From IMG/VR virus record IMGVR_UViG_3300044960_000525, positions 1 through 63,192 of that record: a DNA stretch of 63,192 nucleotides; one strand, written 5' to 3'. Source of the DNA: a virus. A model generated the notes under the pieces. That model had not been told where the DNA came from, did no database searches, and worked only from the letters and a program-made list of their open reading frames with translations. Below, in pieces: positions 42,685-50,245 of this stretch; the first letter of the stretch is position 1; each line of letters opens with the position of its first letter. The translations under genes and the position numbers were made by a program.

Positions 42685-42928
42685 AAGGAGGCTCCGACAA
42701 TGGGGGTATCGAATCGTCAGGATGAGCACGACCATCACGCTCGCGGTACACGCGAAGACGTTCGTGATCGTCAGCCTAAAGAAGACGTATTTACAACCCT
42801 TTCTCCAGACGCTCTCGGAATTTCCTGGCAAGGTCTATCTCATCACACAGGAGGGTCGCACGTGGACCGTATACACGCTCGTGGAGAACACACTACGTCC
42901 GGGAACATGGAGCGAAATGAGGAATTGA
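42656..42928 (+). CDS. Small protein, unknown
   Basis: 90 aa from ATG 42656, overlapping the nuclease gene by 29 bases and the cold-shock gene by 22. TYADVERRLRQWGYRIVRMS, then KTFVIVSLKKTYLQPFLQTL shows an alpha/beta fold; no motif. Confidence 0.6.
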   Translation: MKPATYADVERRLRQWGYRIVRMSTTITLAVHAKTFVIVSLKKTYLQPFLQTLSEFPGKVYLITQEGRTWTVYTLVENTLRPGTWSEMRN

Positions 42929-43227
42929 TTCGCACGCTCCGCCATGTTCAGGTTGGCATCAATAAAGCCCTTCGGATGCTCACGGGAATTCGGAAGGGGG
43001 AATTTACCATCGGCGAAGAGTTGCAGGGTATTGTGAAGTGGTTCAGCACCGAGCGAGGATATGGGTTCCTGGAAATCAAAAACCGTGGGGATTTGTTCGT
43101 GCATTACACCGAAATTGTTGGGGAAGGGTATCGGGTGCTCCATGAGGGCGAACTCGTCTCATGCACCGTGAAGCAGGGGCAAAAAGGATTCGAGGCAAGC
43201 GGTGTGCGTGTGCTTCAGGAGACATAA
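42907..43227 (+). CDS. Cold-shock domain protein
   Basis: 106 aa starting at ATG 42907. Residues 40-104 are a CSD: GIVKWFSTERGYGFLEIKNR (RNP1-like), GDLFVHYTEI (RNP2-like), SCTVKQGQKGFEASGVRV. The N-terminal 38 residues form a helix, which ordinary CspA lacks. Binds single-stranded nucleic acid; may help phage mRNA translation or replication. Confidence 0.9.
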   Translation: MERNEELIRTLRHVQVGINKALRMLTGIRKGEFTIGEELQGIVKWFSTERGYGFLEIKNRGDLFVHYTEIVGEGYRVLHEGELVSCTVKQGQKGFEASGVRVLQET

Positions 43228-43229
43228 AT

Positions 43230-43403
43230 ATGGCTATAGATTTTCACGTTGTCTTCGTTGATGAAGAGGGACAATTATGGGGTATTGATGTGTGTGCGGA
43301 GTCATGGGAAGACGCTCTCCAGCAAGCATTACATCGTCGTGCGCACGATCCTCTCGGATCGGCGTTATCGTCGGTTGTAACTATCGAGATTGACCATGAG
43401 TGA
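43230..43403 (+). CDS. Small acidic protein, unknown
   Basis: 57 aa: MAIDFHVVFVDEEGQLWGID, then SWEDALQQALHRRAHDPLGS. The alpha/beta pattern resembles small phage proteins of unknown role. It overlaps the next gene by 8 bases. Confidence 0.65.
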   Translation: MAIDFHVVFVDEEGQLWGIDVCAESWEDALQQALHRRAHDPLGSALSSVVTIEIDHE

Positions 43404-43806
43404 GGCGAGACGATCCGAACGCAAAGGCGCACGATTGACACATTCTCGTCTTCATCGTGCGTCGGGGAGTTTGTGGATGCCGGGCGAGAAAGCAGACTAC
43501 GATAATGATGATTATGTGACCGAACACAAGCACACACGATACCGAACGTGGTATTTATCCCCCACCGTATGGAATCGTGTGGTGGAACAGGCCAATGCTG
43601 TACACAAACGTCCCCGGATTCTTGTGTGTTTTCGTCCGGTGGCCGGAATCGAATATTGGTGGGAAATTGTTGCATCGGAGGTCCCTCCACAACGCATCAC
43701 CAAGGGGTTTTTGGTCCATGCAGAGGACAATTCCAGGGACCGGAGGGGAGTTTGCGTTCGAAAGTTTTCCCCTCTTGACAAACGGGACCGACGGGGACTA
43801 CAATAA
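43396..43806 (+). CDS. Third PD-(D/E)XK nuclease candidate (resolvase-like)
   Basis: 136 aa. LHRASGSLWMPGEKADYDND then YVTEHKHTRYRTWYLSPTVW fits small phage resolvases: GSGS-like loop, acidic pair D35/D37, E43-x-K45, then a helix (WNRVVEQANAVHKRPRILVC) as in the endonuclease-I/Hjc-like group. The C-terminus overlaps promoter 43775-43804. Confidence 0.6.
   Translation: MSEARRSERKGARLTHSRLHRASGSLWMPGEKADYDNDDYVTEHKHTRYRTWYLSPTVWNRVVEQANAVHKRPRILVCFRPVAGIEYWWEIVASEVPPQRITKGFLVHAEDNSRDRRGVCVRKFSPLDKRDRRGLQ
43775..43804 (+). promoter_or_regulatory. Sigma-70 type promoter of the structured leader
   Basis: TTGACA (43775-43780) within CCCCTCTTGACA, 18 bases, TACAAT (43799-43804). Transcription should start near 43811. 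Confidence 0.8.
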
Positions 43807-43810
43807 AGGG

Positions 43811-44036
43811 GTCCCTGGGAGTACGGGAACGCGCATATCGCACTCCACGCGATCACTGTGGTCTGCCCTTCTTGGGGATGCACACATAATTCCATTGAAC
43901 CTGTCACCGACCCGATAGCCGAGCAGTGTGTGCCCAACGAGAGGCCGTGCAGTGTGCTGTGGAAACATTGGGGCTTCGGGTCTCCTCTCAAAATCCCGTA
44001 GAGGAGCAGGTTCAGTCCACAGTGCGCTGCACATTT
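43811..44036 (+). ncRNA. Candidate structured RNA (about 225 nt)
   Basis: No gene lies between 43807 and 44121. Nested complementary stems: A GCG+CACTGTGG (43849-43861) with CCACAGTG+CGC (44017-44027); B GAACCTG (43897-43903) with CAGGTTC (44007-44013); D CCCGA (43911-43915) with TCGGG (43976-43980); E CCCAA (43933-43937) with TTGGG (43968-43972); C CTCCTCT (43982-43988) with AGAGGAG (44000-44006), contiguous with B. CATTTTT follows stem A. It is not 6S, tmRNA or RNase P by landmarks I know. It could be a free RNA or a cis-acting leader. Confidence 0.55.
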
Positions 44037-44121
44037 TTCGGCCACGAAAGGGGTGAGAGACCGAATACTCCTGAAACGCCCTCATGTCTTATCCCAACAA
44101 TAATTGTCTAGGAGGATCGGT

Positions 44122-44730
44122 GTGCCAAAGGACAAACAGGAAATTCCTGACCTGTGGGAATTGCTCGAAGAGATTCAGAAAAACGAGCACGCGGCTAATC
44201 TGAAAATTGCGGAGAAGTGGCCGACGCTGTATTACGCGATCTCCGCGATGAACGCTCAGGAAATTGATGAATGGCTTCAAACAGCAGCACAGACAAAGGG
44301 CGTGAAGGTCAAGAAAGACGTGAGTGTTGCTGAGAGTGATGACGACGAGGAGGACGACGAAGAGGGCGACGACGACGAAGACGAAGACGAAGACGAAGAC
44401 GACGACGACGACGAAGACGAAGACGAAGACGAAGACGAAGACGAAGACGAAGACGAAGACGAAGACGAAGACGAAGACGAAGACGAAGACGAAGACGACG
44501 ACGAAGACGACGACGAGGAGGAGGACGAGGAGTTGGCGCGTAAACCCCTTCACAAGGACGACGAAGAGGACGAAGACGAGGAGGAGGAAGACGAGGAGGA
44601 CGAGGAGGAGACACCCAAGAAGCGGGCTTCTGCAGCAACGAAGCGGCAGGTTGCTGTGACAAAGAAGCGTCGTGGACCGGGGCGTCCGAGGGGAGTGAAG
44701 GACCGTAAGCCACGGAAGAAGCGACGCTAA
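44122..44730 (+). CDS. Acidic-repeat protein with C-terminal AT-hook-like tail
   Basis: 202 aa, GTG start after AGGAGG. Folded N-terminus (about 1-65, IPDLWELLEEIQKNEHAANL, LYYAISAMNAQEIDEWLQTA), then about 80 residues nearly all Asp/Glu, then a basic end with RRGPGRPRGVKDRKPRKKRR, an AT-hook-type motif. The layout is like eukaryotic HMG or histone chaperones: acidic tract plus minor-groove hook. May mimic DNA or dislodge host nucleoid proteins. The acidic tract is a (GACGAA)n hexanucleotide run that is prone to length change. Confidence 0.75.
   Translation: MPKDKQEIPDLWELLEEIQKNEHAANLKIAEKWPTLYYAISAMNAQEIDEWLQTAAQTKGVKVKKDVSVAESDDDEEDDEEGDDDEDEDEDEDDDDDEDEDEDEDEDEDEDEDEDEDEDEDEDEDDDEDDDEEEDEELARKPLHKDDEEDEDEEEEDEEDEEETPKKRASAATKRQVAVTKKRRGPGRPRGVKDRKPRKKRR
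44378..44500. repeat. (GACGAA)n / (GACGAC) microsatellite
   Basis: About 16-17 consecutive GACGAA hexamers within the acidic tract, coding (Asp-Glu)n. Slippage changes tract length without a frameshift, a possible contingency-like locus. Confidence 0.9.
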
Positions 44731-44747
44731 CCGAGCACGGATGCGGG

Positions 44748-44787
44748 GATAAGGGGGTGGAAGAGCACCGCCCCCTTATCTCTTTCC
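44748..44787 (+). terminator. Rho-independent terminator
   Basis: GATAAGGGGG..GG (44748-44760) pairs with CC.CCCCCTTATC (44768-44780); TCTTTCC follows. Confidence 0.75.
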
Positions 44788-44802
44788 TCACAAGGAGTGG
44801 CG

Positions 44803-44943
44803 ATGGGACAACATATCAAAATATACTGCGGATGTCAGTTCGTTACATCGGAGATTGATGAAGCGCAAGCGCACGCGAATCAAACAGGACACACGCTCAT
44901 TGTTCAGGGCACCATTACTTCAAATATCACGAGGGATCGCTAA
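44803..44943 (+). CDS. Small zinc-finger-like protein
   Basis: 46 aa: MGQHIKIYCGCQFVTSEIDE, then AQAHANQTGHTLIVQG. C-x-C and H-x5-H are spaced like a degenerate C2H2 knuckle (small phage proteins of this CxC..H..GH type are common). AAGGAG 8 bases before ATG; ends 2 bases before the AAA ATPase start. Confidence 0.65.
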   Translation: MGQHIKIYCGCQFVTSEIDEAQAHANQTGHTLIVQGTITSNITRDR

Positions 44944-44945
44944 CC

Positions 44946-45899
44946 ATGAAACTCCCGCCGATTGTCGGAAAATCATCAAAGCGGCTCTACGCGCATCTCA
45001 AACACATGCTCCGTACTTCTCGCACGCCGATTGCGTTGGTTGGTCCGACGGGATCGGGCAAGACGCTCATTGGGCTGCATCTCCTCTCCTGGTACGAGCG
45101 TACATTCCGCGTTCCGTCGTACTACTTGCAAATGTCGCCGGATACGAACCGCACGGTGCTCGTCGGAGGGTTTCGTCTCATCGAGGGGTCTCTGACACCC
45201 GTGAAAGGAGTGATTATGCGGGCACAGGACGAAGGAGGAATTGTGTTCCTCGATGAGTTTACGCACGCGGAGACGGACGATCAGGCGTCGGTTAACAGCG
45301 CGTTCAACAGCGACCGTGTGAAGATCGTCTCAATTGGTGAATTGGTGAGCGAAGCCCAGTCGAGTACGCGCTATATGATTGCGCACAACCCCATCACGTA
45401 TGCGGGAAATCATCCTATGCCGATTTCGCTCCGACGGCGATTGTATTCGGTCTGGGTGGATTTTCCCCCAGTGCAAGAAGAAAGTCGAATAGCGCGCGCA
45501 ATCGTCCAGCGAGAGACGAACAAGAAACCGCTTCGGGCCCTCGTGCAGTATCTGGTCCAAATTGCGCGAGAAATCCGCAACGAAGACGCGCCTCTGTGCG
45601 CAGCGAACGTCGCTAATGCGATAATGGCGCTCTCCACCCTCAAGAAGGGTGAAACGACGGAGTTGCTCCCAGAACAGACGCTCACGGAGGCGGTCTATCG
45701 GAATCTCTACACCAAGATTCATGGCACAGCCCCGACTTCGACAGAAGCCCTCGACGATAAATCCGTTATCGCACTTCACACGCTGATTGCTCGCGTCGGC
45801 GGAGAACAATTCAGAGACATTGTGTTTCGCGCGTTCATGGGACCCTATCTCACGGAGAAAACTCGCGCGACGCTCGTGGCGTTGCTCCCGCAGTTCTAG
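44946..45899 (+). CDS. MoxR-type AAA+ ATPase (CobS-like)
   Basis: 317 aa. Walker A GPTGSGKT at 33-40, Walker B GGIVFLDEF at 97-105, sensor STRYMIAHNP, then ISLRRRLYSVWVDFPP with the arginine region, as in MoxR/AAA_5. Partner of the VWA protein directly downstream. Such pairs act as chaperones that load cofactors or remodel complexes. Confidence 0.9.
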   Translation: MKLPPIVGKSSKRLYAHLKHMLRTSRTPIALVGPTGSGKTLIGLHLLSWYERTFRVPSYYLQMSPDTNRTVLVGGFRLIEGSLTPVKGVIMRAQDEGGIVFLDEFTHAETDDQASVNSAFNSDRVKIVSIGELVSEAQSSTRYMIAHNPITYAGNHPMPISLRRRLYSVWVDFPPVQEESRIARAIVQRETNKKPLRALVQYLVQIAREIRNEDAPLCAANVANAIMALSTLKKGETTELLPEQTLTEAVYRNLYTKIHGTAPTSTEALDDKSVIALHTLIARVGGEQFRDIVFRAFMGPYLTEKTRATLVALLPQF

Positions 45900-45916
45900 G
45901 AGAGGAGTGGTTCCCA

Positions 45917-47548
45917 GTGTTCGACCCCAGGATGCTTGTTGGATCACGGCGTATTGAAATTCGACGGGGGTCTGTGAGTGAACAAACCTCCCGGTATCTC
46001 GACACCGGTAGTCTCTCTCTCGGCTATTGCCAAAAAACGAATGACGGGTATTGTGTTGTGCTCTTTACTCCCAAGGGCACGAGACCGGTGGTTGATTTGG
46101 GGCTTGTGACACACGAAATTGCGCATATTCGATATGGGTCGCTCGATCACCTAATGTTATTCAGGAACTATCAACGGCAGTGGGGAGAATTAGCCTCGGT
46201 ATTTTGCGCAATCTGGAATTACCTTGAAGATGTACGGGTCGAGTACCAATTCGTGCTCGATTTCCCTCATGCGTTCCCCTATATCGCCGCGTTTCGCGGT
46301 GTGATGCGTGACATGATTGTTCGCTGGAAAACCTGGAAAACGTCGTTGCCTTCAGACCCGGCTGAGCATGACGCGAGAAATCAACTCCAAAAAGCCTTGG
46401 ACGTTACACGCGATTTTGTTCAGTTTGGAACGTATCCGCCAGATTGGCGTTCTGAAGTGAACTTTCTCGCAGGGCGACTGACGCTGGTTGCGCGAAGTAC
46501 GTCGGCGAAAGATACGTTGAGACTCGCAAGCGAATATCTTGCATATGTGATTCTGCGCCGAAACATTCCTATCCCGAAAACGAATGTTCAAGTTGAACAA
46601 AAACTCAATCGCAAGCGGGCCAACGACATTGAGCGTATAGCGTCTCAAGAGTCACACGCGCAGGGAAGTCGTCGCGCATCAACAACGCGTTCCAAAAACA
46701 CCCACATTCAGCCGACAACTCCTTGGGGTGGGGCTCAAGGCCAGTGGGATAGACTTGTGAAGGGGTTTGCGCACCAACTCATGCACGGCGGTGGAGTAGG
46801 GGTCAGTGATTCCATGAAGATACTCGATGTGATCGAGACGAGCGGATTTGTGGCTCGCGTCGAATCTATGCGAAAGGATGAGATTCGCCGCTATACCGAA
46901 GCGTTCAAGCGCATCGAATCTCGAACAACCCATTATGCGCATGATGGGATCATTGCACTGGAACGACAACAGGATGCGTACACGCAATCCTTCCTCGGTC
47001 CCGATGACCAGGGAAAGGTGTACGCGCGAAAACGGCGAGTGCCCGCACAGTATGATGCGGCAGTGGTTATTGATGTGAGTGGGTCAATGGGAGCGTTGGC
47101 GGAACAAGCCATGAGCGATGCGGTCGTACTCGTGAAAGCGATGGATTCGCCTCATGTTCGATTGGGGATTTTTGGGGTCAACAACGACCTCCATGTCTAC
47201 AAACACTTTGACGAACGACTGGAGGCTGCACGCCTGTCCATAAGGAGCGAGGGACTCACGAACTTCCATCACTTCTTCACGAAATTCCCGACAATTGCGA
47301 CGTGGACCCATCCACGCCGCATGATTTTCATCATCAGCGACGGTAAATGGTCTTGGGGAAGGATTGTGCCTGACACTATCAAGAACAATCCGTTCTACCA
47401 GGACGTTGAGTGGTATGTCGTGTTCATGAATGAGTGGCGCATCCTTGAATATGGGGCGTTGGATAAAACAAAAGCCATGTTCAAGCAGGTGTTCTTCACG
47501 CTTCCGGATGCGGTGAGCGCCGCGACAGGAATGAGGGTTGCCCAATGA
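45917..47548 (+). CDS. VWA-domain protein with HExxH (CobT-like)
   Basis: 543 aa. HEIAH at 66-70 and a later NYLEDVRVEYQF (metzincin-like E) in the N-terminal half, as in CobT/VWA-like proteins; charged middle; VWA domain with MIDAS VIDVSGSMG (D386, S388, S390), then MIFIISDGKWSW. Usually works with a MoxR ATPase, which is the gene before it. Target unknown in phages; possibly virion or host-complex remodelling. Confidence 0.9.
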   Translation: MFDPRMLVGSRRIEIRRGSVSEQTSRYLDTGSLSLGYCQKTNDGYCVVLFTPKGTRPVVDLGLVTHEIAHIRYGSLDHLMLFRNYQRQWGELASVFCAIWNYLEDVRVEYQFVLDFPHAFPYIAAFRGVMRDMIVRWKTWKTSLPSDPAEHDARNQLQKALDVTRDFVQFGTYPPDWRSEVNFLAGRLTLVARSTSAKDTLRLASEYLAYVILRRNIPIPKTNVQVEQKLNRKRANDIERIASQESHAQGSRRASTTRSKNTHIQPTTPWGGAQGQWDRLVKGFAHQLMHGGGVGVSDSMKILDVIETSGFVARVESMRKDEIRRYTEAFKRIESRTTHYAHDGIIALERQQDAYTQSFLGPDDQGKVYARKRRVPAQYDAAVVIDVSGSMGALAEQAMSDAVVLVKAMDSPHVRLGIFGVNNDLHVYKHFDERLEAARLSIRSEGLTNFHHFFTKFPTIATWTHPRRMIFIISDGKWSWGRIVPDTIKNNPFYQDVEWYVVFMNEWRILEYGALDKTKAMFKQVFFTLPDAVSAATGMRVAQ

Positions 47549-47754
47549 CCAAACTGACAGATGTTCGAGTGCATGTTGTGCGAAGTGCGACCATCCCTAC
47601 CGGTCGCTATAAATCAACGCGAGTAGAATTTGGACTCGCGGGTATGTTGAGTGGAGTTGTGAGCGATACACAGGTTCGTCTCGCCTATAAACGTCTCAAA
47701 CGATTGGTTGAAGACGAACTTGTTCGAGAAAAGCGCCGGTTGCAGGAGGAATGA
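47545..47754 (+). CDS. Small protein, unknown
   Basis: 69 aa, ATGA overlap with the VWA gene. RVEFGLAGMLSGVVSDTQVR LAYKRLKRLVEDEL (broken at 20) ends in a charged helix. Probably belongs to the MoxR-VWA unit. Confidence 0.65.
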   Translation: MTKLTDVRVHVVRSATIPTGRYKSTRVEFGLAGMLSGVVSDTQVRLAYKRLKRLVEDELVREKRRLQEE

Positions 47755-47756
47755 CG

Positions 47757-48200
47757 ATGACGCGACAGACGCAAACGATACACACGTTCAAGTGTCCTCA
47801 TGGGAGTGTGCGGTTTGTCCGCAGTTCACAAGGTTATTTCCGGTTCTTGCACCGCGATGGTCACCCATGTCCGGTGCTATCAACGTTTACTGCGACCTTG
47901 AAAGATGCGTATGCGCCTCAAGAGGAGAGAAAGCCTGCGCGACTCTCTGATGTCGTGTCCATTTTTGCGATGATGGGAGACCCGATGTCCAAACTGTTCG
48001 ATGACGCCAAGAAAATCCTGCATCGTCAGTTATCGTTGCGGGAATTCTTTGAAGGGGTGGAATCGCCTCCGACAGAGGAGAAACAGGTCGAGGATGCGAA
48101 CAAGGAAATTGAAGAACTCGCCCGATCCTTGACCGAGAACGTCGCACGATTGACGCATGTGAAGAAACTTGCACACGACCTTGAAAAGGGGCGACCATGA
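47757..48200 (+). CDS. Protein with coiled-coil end, unknown
   Basis: 147 aa; ATG 47757 fits AGGAGGA better than ATG 47751. The start has FKCPHGSVRFVRSSQGYFRF and a second Cys (HPCPV), a possible zinc site; the end is a coiled coil (EDANKEIEELARSLTENVAR). No family known. Confidence 0.6.
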   Translation: MTRQTQTIHTFKCPHGSVRFVRSSQGYFRFLHRDGHPCPVLSTFTATLKDAYAPQEERKPARLSDVVSIFAMMGDPMSKLFDDAKKILHRQLSLREFFEGVESPPTEEKQVEDANKEIEELARSLTENVARLTHVKKLAHDLEKGRP

Positions 48201-48248
48201 CGAACGAACACCCCTCTGTCACCCAATAATTCACAAAAAGGAGTATGT

Positions 48249-48602
48249 ATGAGTGCGTCTCAGACCCGCTTGCACGTACTTGCCATCTACAAGGGAACGG
48301 GTGGACGTTGTTCAGAAGAGGAGAATGTTCTGACTCCACGATTTGAAGTTCCATCAGGACAGATTGCTAAAGCCATCAAAGCACAGGTGTATTGGCTGGA
48401 AAAACCCCTTGTAGTAAAAATTCGTGTTGAGCGGTCACACCATATTATTGGGCGAGCGACAGGGGTGCTTCGCGCGGTAAACGTCTACGCGGACCAGCGG
48501 TCGCTTTGGGTTTTTCAATGGTCAGCGCGAGAGGAACGGGCGGTGCGGTGGATTGCTCACACATTTAGGACCAACGTGGTCCTCTCGCTGAGGAAACTGT
48601 GA
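48249..48602 (+). CDS. Small protein, unknown
   Basis: 117 aa, AAAAGGAG ribosome site. TRLHVLAIYKGTGGRCSEEE, then KPLVVKIRVERSHHIIGRAT GVLRAVNV. A mixed alpha/beta protein without motifs that I know; overlaps the next gene by ATGA-type spacing. Confidence 0.6.
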   Translation: MSASQTRLHVLAIYKGTGGRCSEEENVLTPRFEVPSGQIAKAIKAQVYWLEKPLVVKIRVERSHHIIGRATGVLRAVNVYADQRSLWVFQWSAREERAVRWIAHTFRTNVVLSLRKL

Positions 48603-48850
48603 TGGCGACACACGATCCTGATGATATTTTCTACGTTGTGGTGTCCTCCCATGATACGGAGGAATATGAACTCCCATTTGGCGTGTGCCAACGATGCGGT
48701 GATATTGTGGAAGTGCAAAATGGCGTTCCCGTTACAGCCACAGACGCACGAATCAGCGCGGTGTGCAATGCAGATGATCGAGATGTCCTCTACAAAGTCG
48801 CCGCTCGTATTCGGTCCATGATTCACAAGGCACTAGCGATGATGAATTGA
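48599..48850 (+). CDS. Small protein with Cys pair, unknown
   Basis: 83 aa. ELPFGVCQRCGDIVEVQNGV has a CxxC knuckle; the rest is alpha/beta. GTG start overlapping the previous gene by 4 bases. Confidence 0.6.
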   Translation: MMATHDPDDIFYVVVSSHDTEEYELPFGVCQRCGDIVEVQNGVPVTATDARISAVCNADDRDVLYKVAARIRSMIHKALAMMN

Positions 48851-48863
48851 GGGGGTGAGGGTT

Positions 48864-49433
48864 GTGCGCCGAGTACGACCGGGGCCTCGATTTACTCCGC
48901 TCTTGCAGACGACCCCTCGTCAGCGACAACGCGAAGTCATTATTGGAGCAACAATTGTTCTTCTGGCCGTGCTCGTGGGATTTGCGCTAGGGCTGTTTTG
49001 GGGGGGGTACGCATCGAGGAGGGGGGAAGAGACCCCATCGCGTCTAGAATCGCTCCTGGAGGCTCCCAGGGACCTTCCTGAGCCTTCTAGGAGCACGGTC
49101 CTGACCGTCACGCGCACCGCATACAATCCAGTTCCTGAACAGACGTGGGGCGATCCCTGTATCGGGGCTTCAGGGAAAAACCTGTGCGAGATGGCCAAGC
49201 AGGGGAAACGCATTATTGCAACAACCCCCGATCTATCGCTCCCCTTTGGCACACGTGTCCGTATCGAAGGACATATCTACGAAGTGTGGGATCGGATGCC
49301 GACTTCTCGGTATGATTTTCAACGAAAACGACGTGTTCCGCAAACGCAGGCTGTAGACATTTTTACGTTCGACTATGCTGAAGCGATGCGATTGGGACGA
49401 CGCCAGGTGCAGATGGAGGTCCTCGATGACTAA
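48864..49433 (+). CDS. Membrane-anchored 3D-domain/RlpA-like lytic protein
   Basis: About 189 aa. One transmembrane helix (VIIGATIVLLAVLVGFALGL), a linker, then VTRTAYNPVPEQTWGDPCIG, PFGTRVRIEGHIYEVWDRM and AVDIFTFDYAEAMRLGRRQV: the 3D/double-psi beta-barrel fold of MltA-type transglycosylases, with AVDIF as the Asp motif. It may cleave peptidoglycan or act at entry. The linker between helix and domain is translated dispersed element copy 6. Confidence 0.8.
   Translation: MRRVRPGPRFTPLLQTTPRQRQREVIIGATIVLLAVLVGFALGLFWGGYASRRGEETPSRLESLLEAPRDLPEPSRSTVLTVTRTAYNPVPEQTWGDPCIGASGKNLCEMAKQGKRIIATTPDLSLPFGTRVRIEGHIYEVWDRMPTSRYDFQRKRRVPQTQAVDIFTFDYAEAMRLGRRQVQMEVLDD
48995..49100 (+). repeat. Dispersed G/C-rich element, copy 6 (in frame within a gene)
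   Basis: G-run 49000-49007 and GGGGGG at 49021, core AGAATCGCTCCTGGAGGCTC (49046-49065), then CCAGGGACCTTCCTGAGCCT and TCTAGGAG. It lies inside the lysin gene without breaking the frame. Confidence 0.85.
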
Positions 49434-49671
49434 CGGATTGTTGACTCTTGGTGAGCGTGTTGATACTCCGTATGGGTCCGGAATTATTGTGGGGTTTGGG
49501 AGGGCTCGTGCGGGATGGGAGGGGGTATGGCAAGTCGACATCGTAGACCCAACGCTCGGTCCCGTTCGTGTTGTGGGCACGAAAGGTCCCTTTGTGGTTG
49601 TGCTCATCGAGGATCGAACCATCTCGGTGCTCTATGACGAAATCAATCCCCTGAGGAGGGATATTGAGTGA
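49426..49671 (+). CDS. Small SH3/KOW-like beta protein
   Basis: 81 aa, overlapping the lysin stop by 8 bases. LTLGERVDTPYGSGIIVGFG has the KOW-like pattern (G-D-x-V..G..G.V), with VWQVDIVDP and VVVLIEDRTI strands. Perhaps a nucleic-acid or cell-wall binding module. Confidence 0.6.
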   Translation: MTNGLLTLGERVDTPYGSGIIVGFGRARAGWEGVWQVDIVDPTLGPVRVVGTKGPFVVVLIEDRTISVLYDEINPLRRDIE

Positions 49672-50009
49672 GTCGCCTTGTGCGTATAGGAATTCTCGCG
49701 TGCGCGGTGTTTGTGGCTGTGGAACTTGGTCCACCAATTTGGAAGGGAAATATCCGAGATGGCTTGGTGGCGACTGGGGAGACGCCGTTGCACGATAAAT
49801 CCCACCCCCCAGATACGTCTCCCCCTTCAGATACGTCTCACCCCGAACGATCAACCGACGATGCGCCGTGGGGGTGGATGGTGATTCGGAAGACCGATCC
49901 GTTTCGACGCATGATTTATGGTCCGTTTTTGACCCCCGAGCCCGAATGTCGGGGGTATGAGCGACGATTTCCTGCGCTCTATGTGTGTGTGCCGCTCAAA
50001 GTGCTGTAA
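49668..50009 (+). CDS. Secreted or membrane-anchored small protein
   Basis: 113 aa with an N-terminal hydrophobic segment (VRIGILACAVFVAVELG), a Pro/Ser/His-rich linker (PPDTSPPSDTSHPERSTDD) and a Cys-containing C-terminus (TPEPECRGYERRFPALYVCV). Spanin or lysis accessory is possible from the topology and nearby lysin, but there is no lipobox. Confidence 0.55.
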   Translation: MSRLVRIGILACAVFVAVELGPPIWKGNIRDGLVATGETPLHDKSHPPDTSPPSDTSHPERSTDDAPWGWMVIRKTDPFRRMIYGPFLTPEPECRGYERRFPALYVCVPLKVL

Positions 50010-50031
50010 ACCACAAGGAGGGATGAATCAC

Positions 50032-50232
50032 ATGATTGCATCTCCGCTTCTGTCACTGGGTGCGAGAATGGAACGGAAAGCGATTCGACGGTATCTGCAA
50101 CGGAAACTCAAGAAATACAATGACGAATCAGCCTATTCAGTATGTAAAGAGATGCTGCAGTGGGTGCTCACTCGTCAGAAGCGATACGATTCACGTCCAG
50201 GCGGATTGGGAAGATCACGTCGAAAGACATGA
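50032..50232 (+). CDS. Small basic protein, unknown
   Basis: 66 aa; ATG 50032 is 9 bases after AAGGAGG. AIRRYLQRKLKKYNDESAYS, then VLTRQKRYDSRPGGLGRSRR. Helical and basic; no family. Confidence 0.55.
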   Translation: MIASPLLSLGARMERKAIRRYLQRKLKKYNDESAYSVCKEMLQWVLTRQKRYDSRPGGLGRSRRKT

Positions 50233-50245
50233 GGAGATACACACC

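Noticed and set aside
44089-44791. Reverse-strand frames rich in Val/Phe or Arg/Leu
   Set aside because: By-products of the (GACGAA)n microsatellite.
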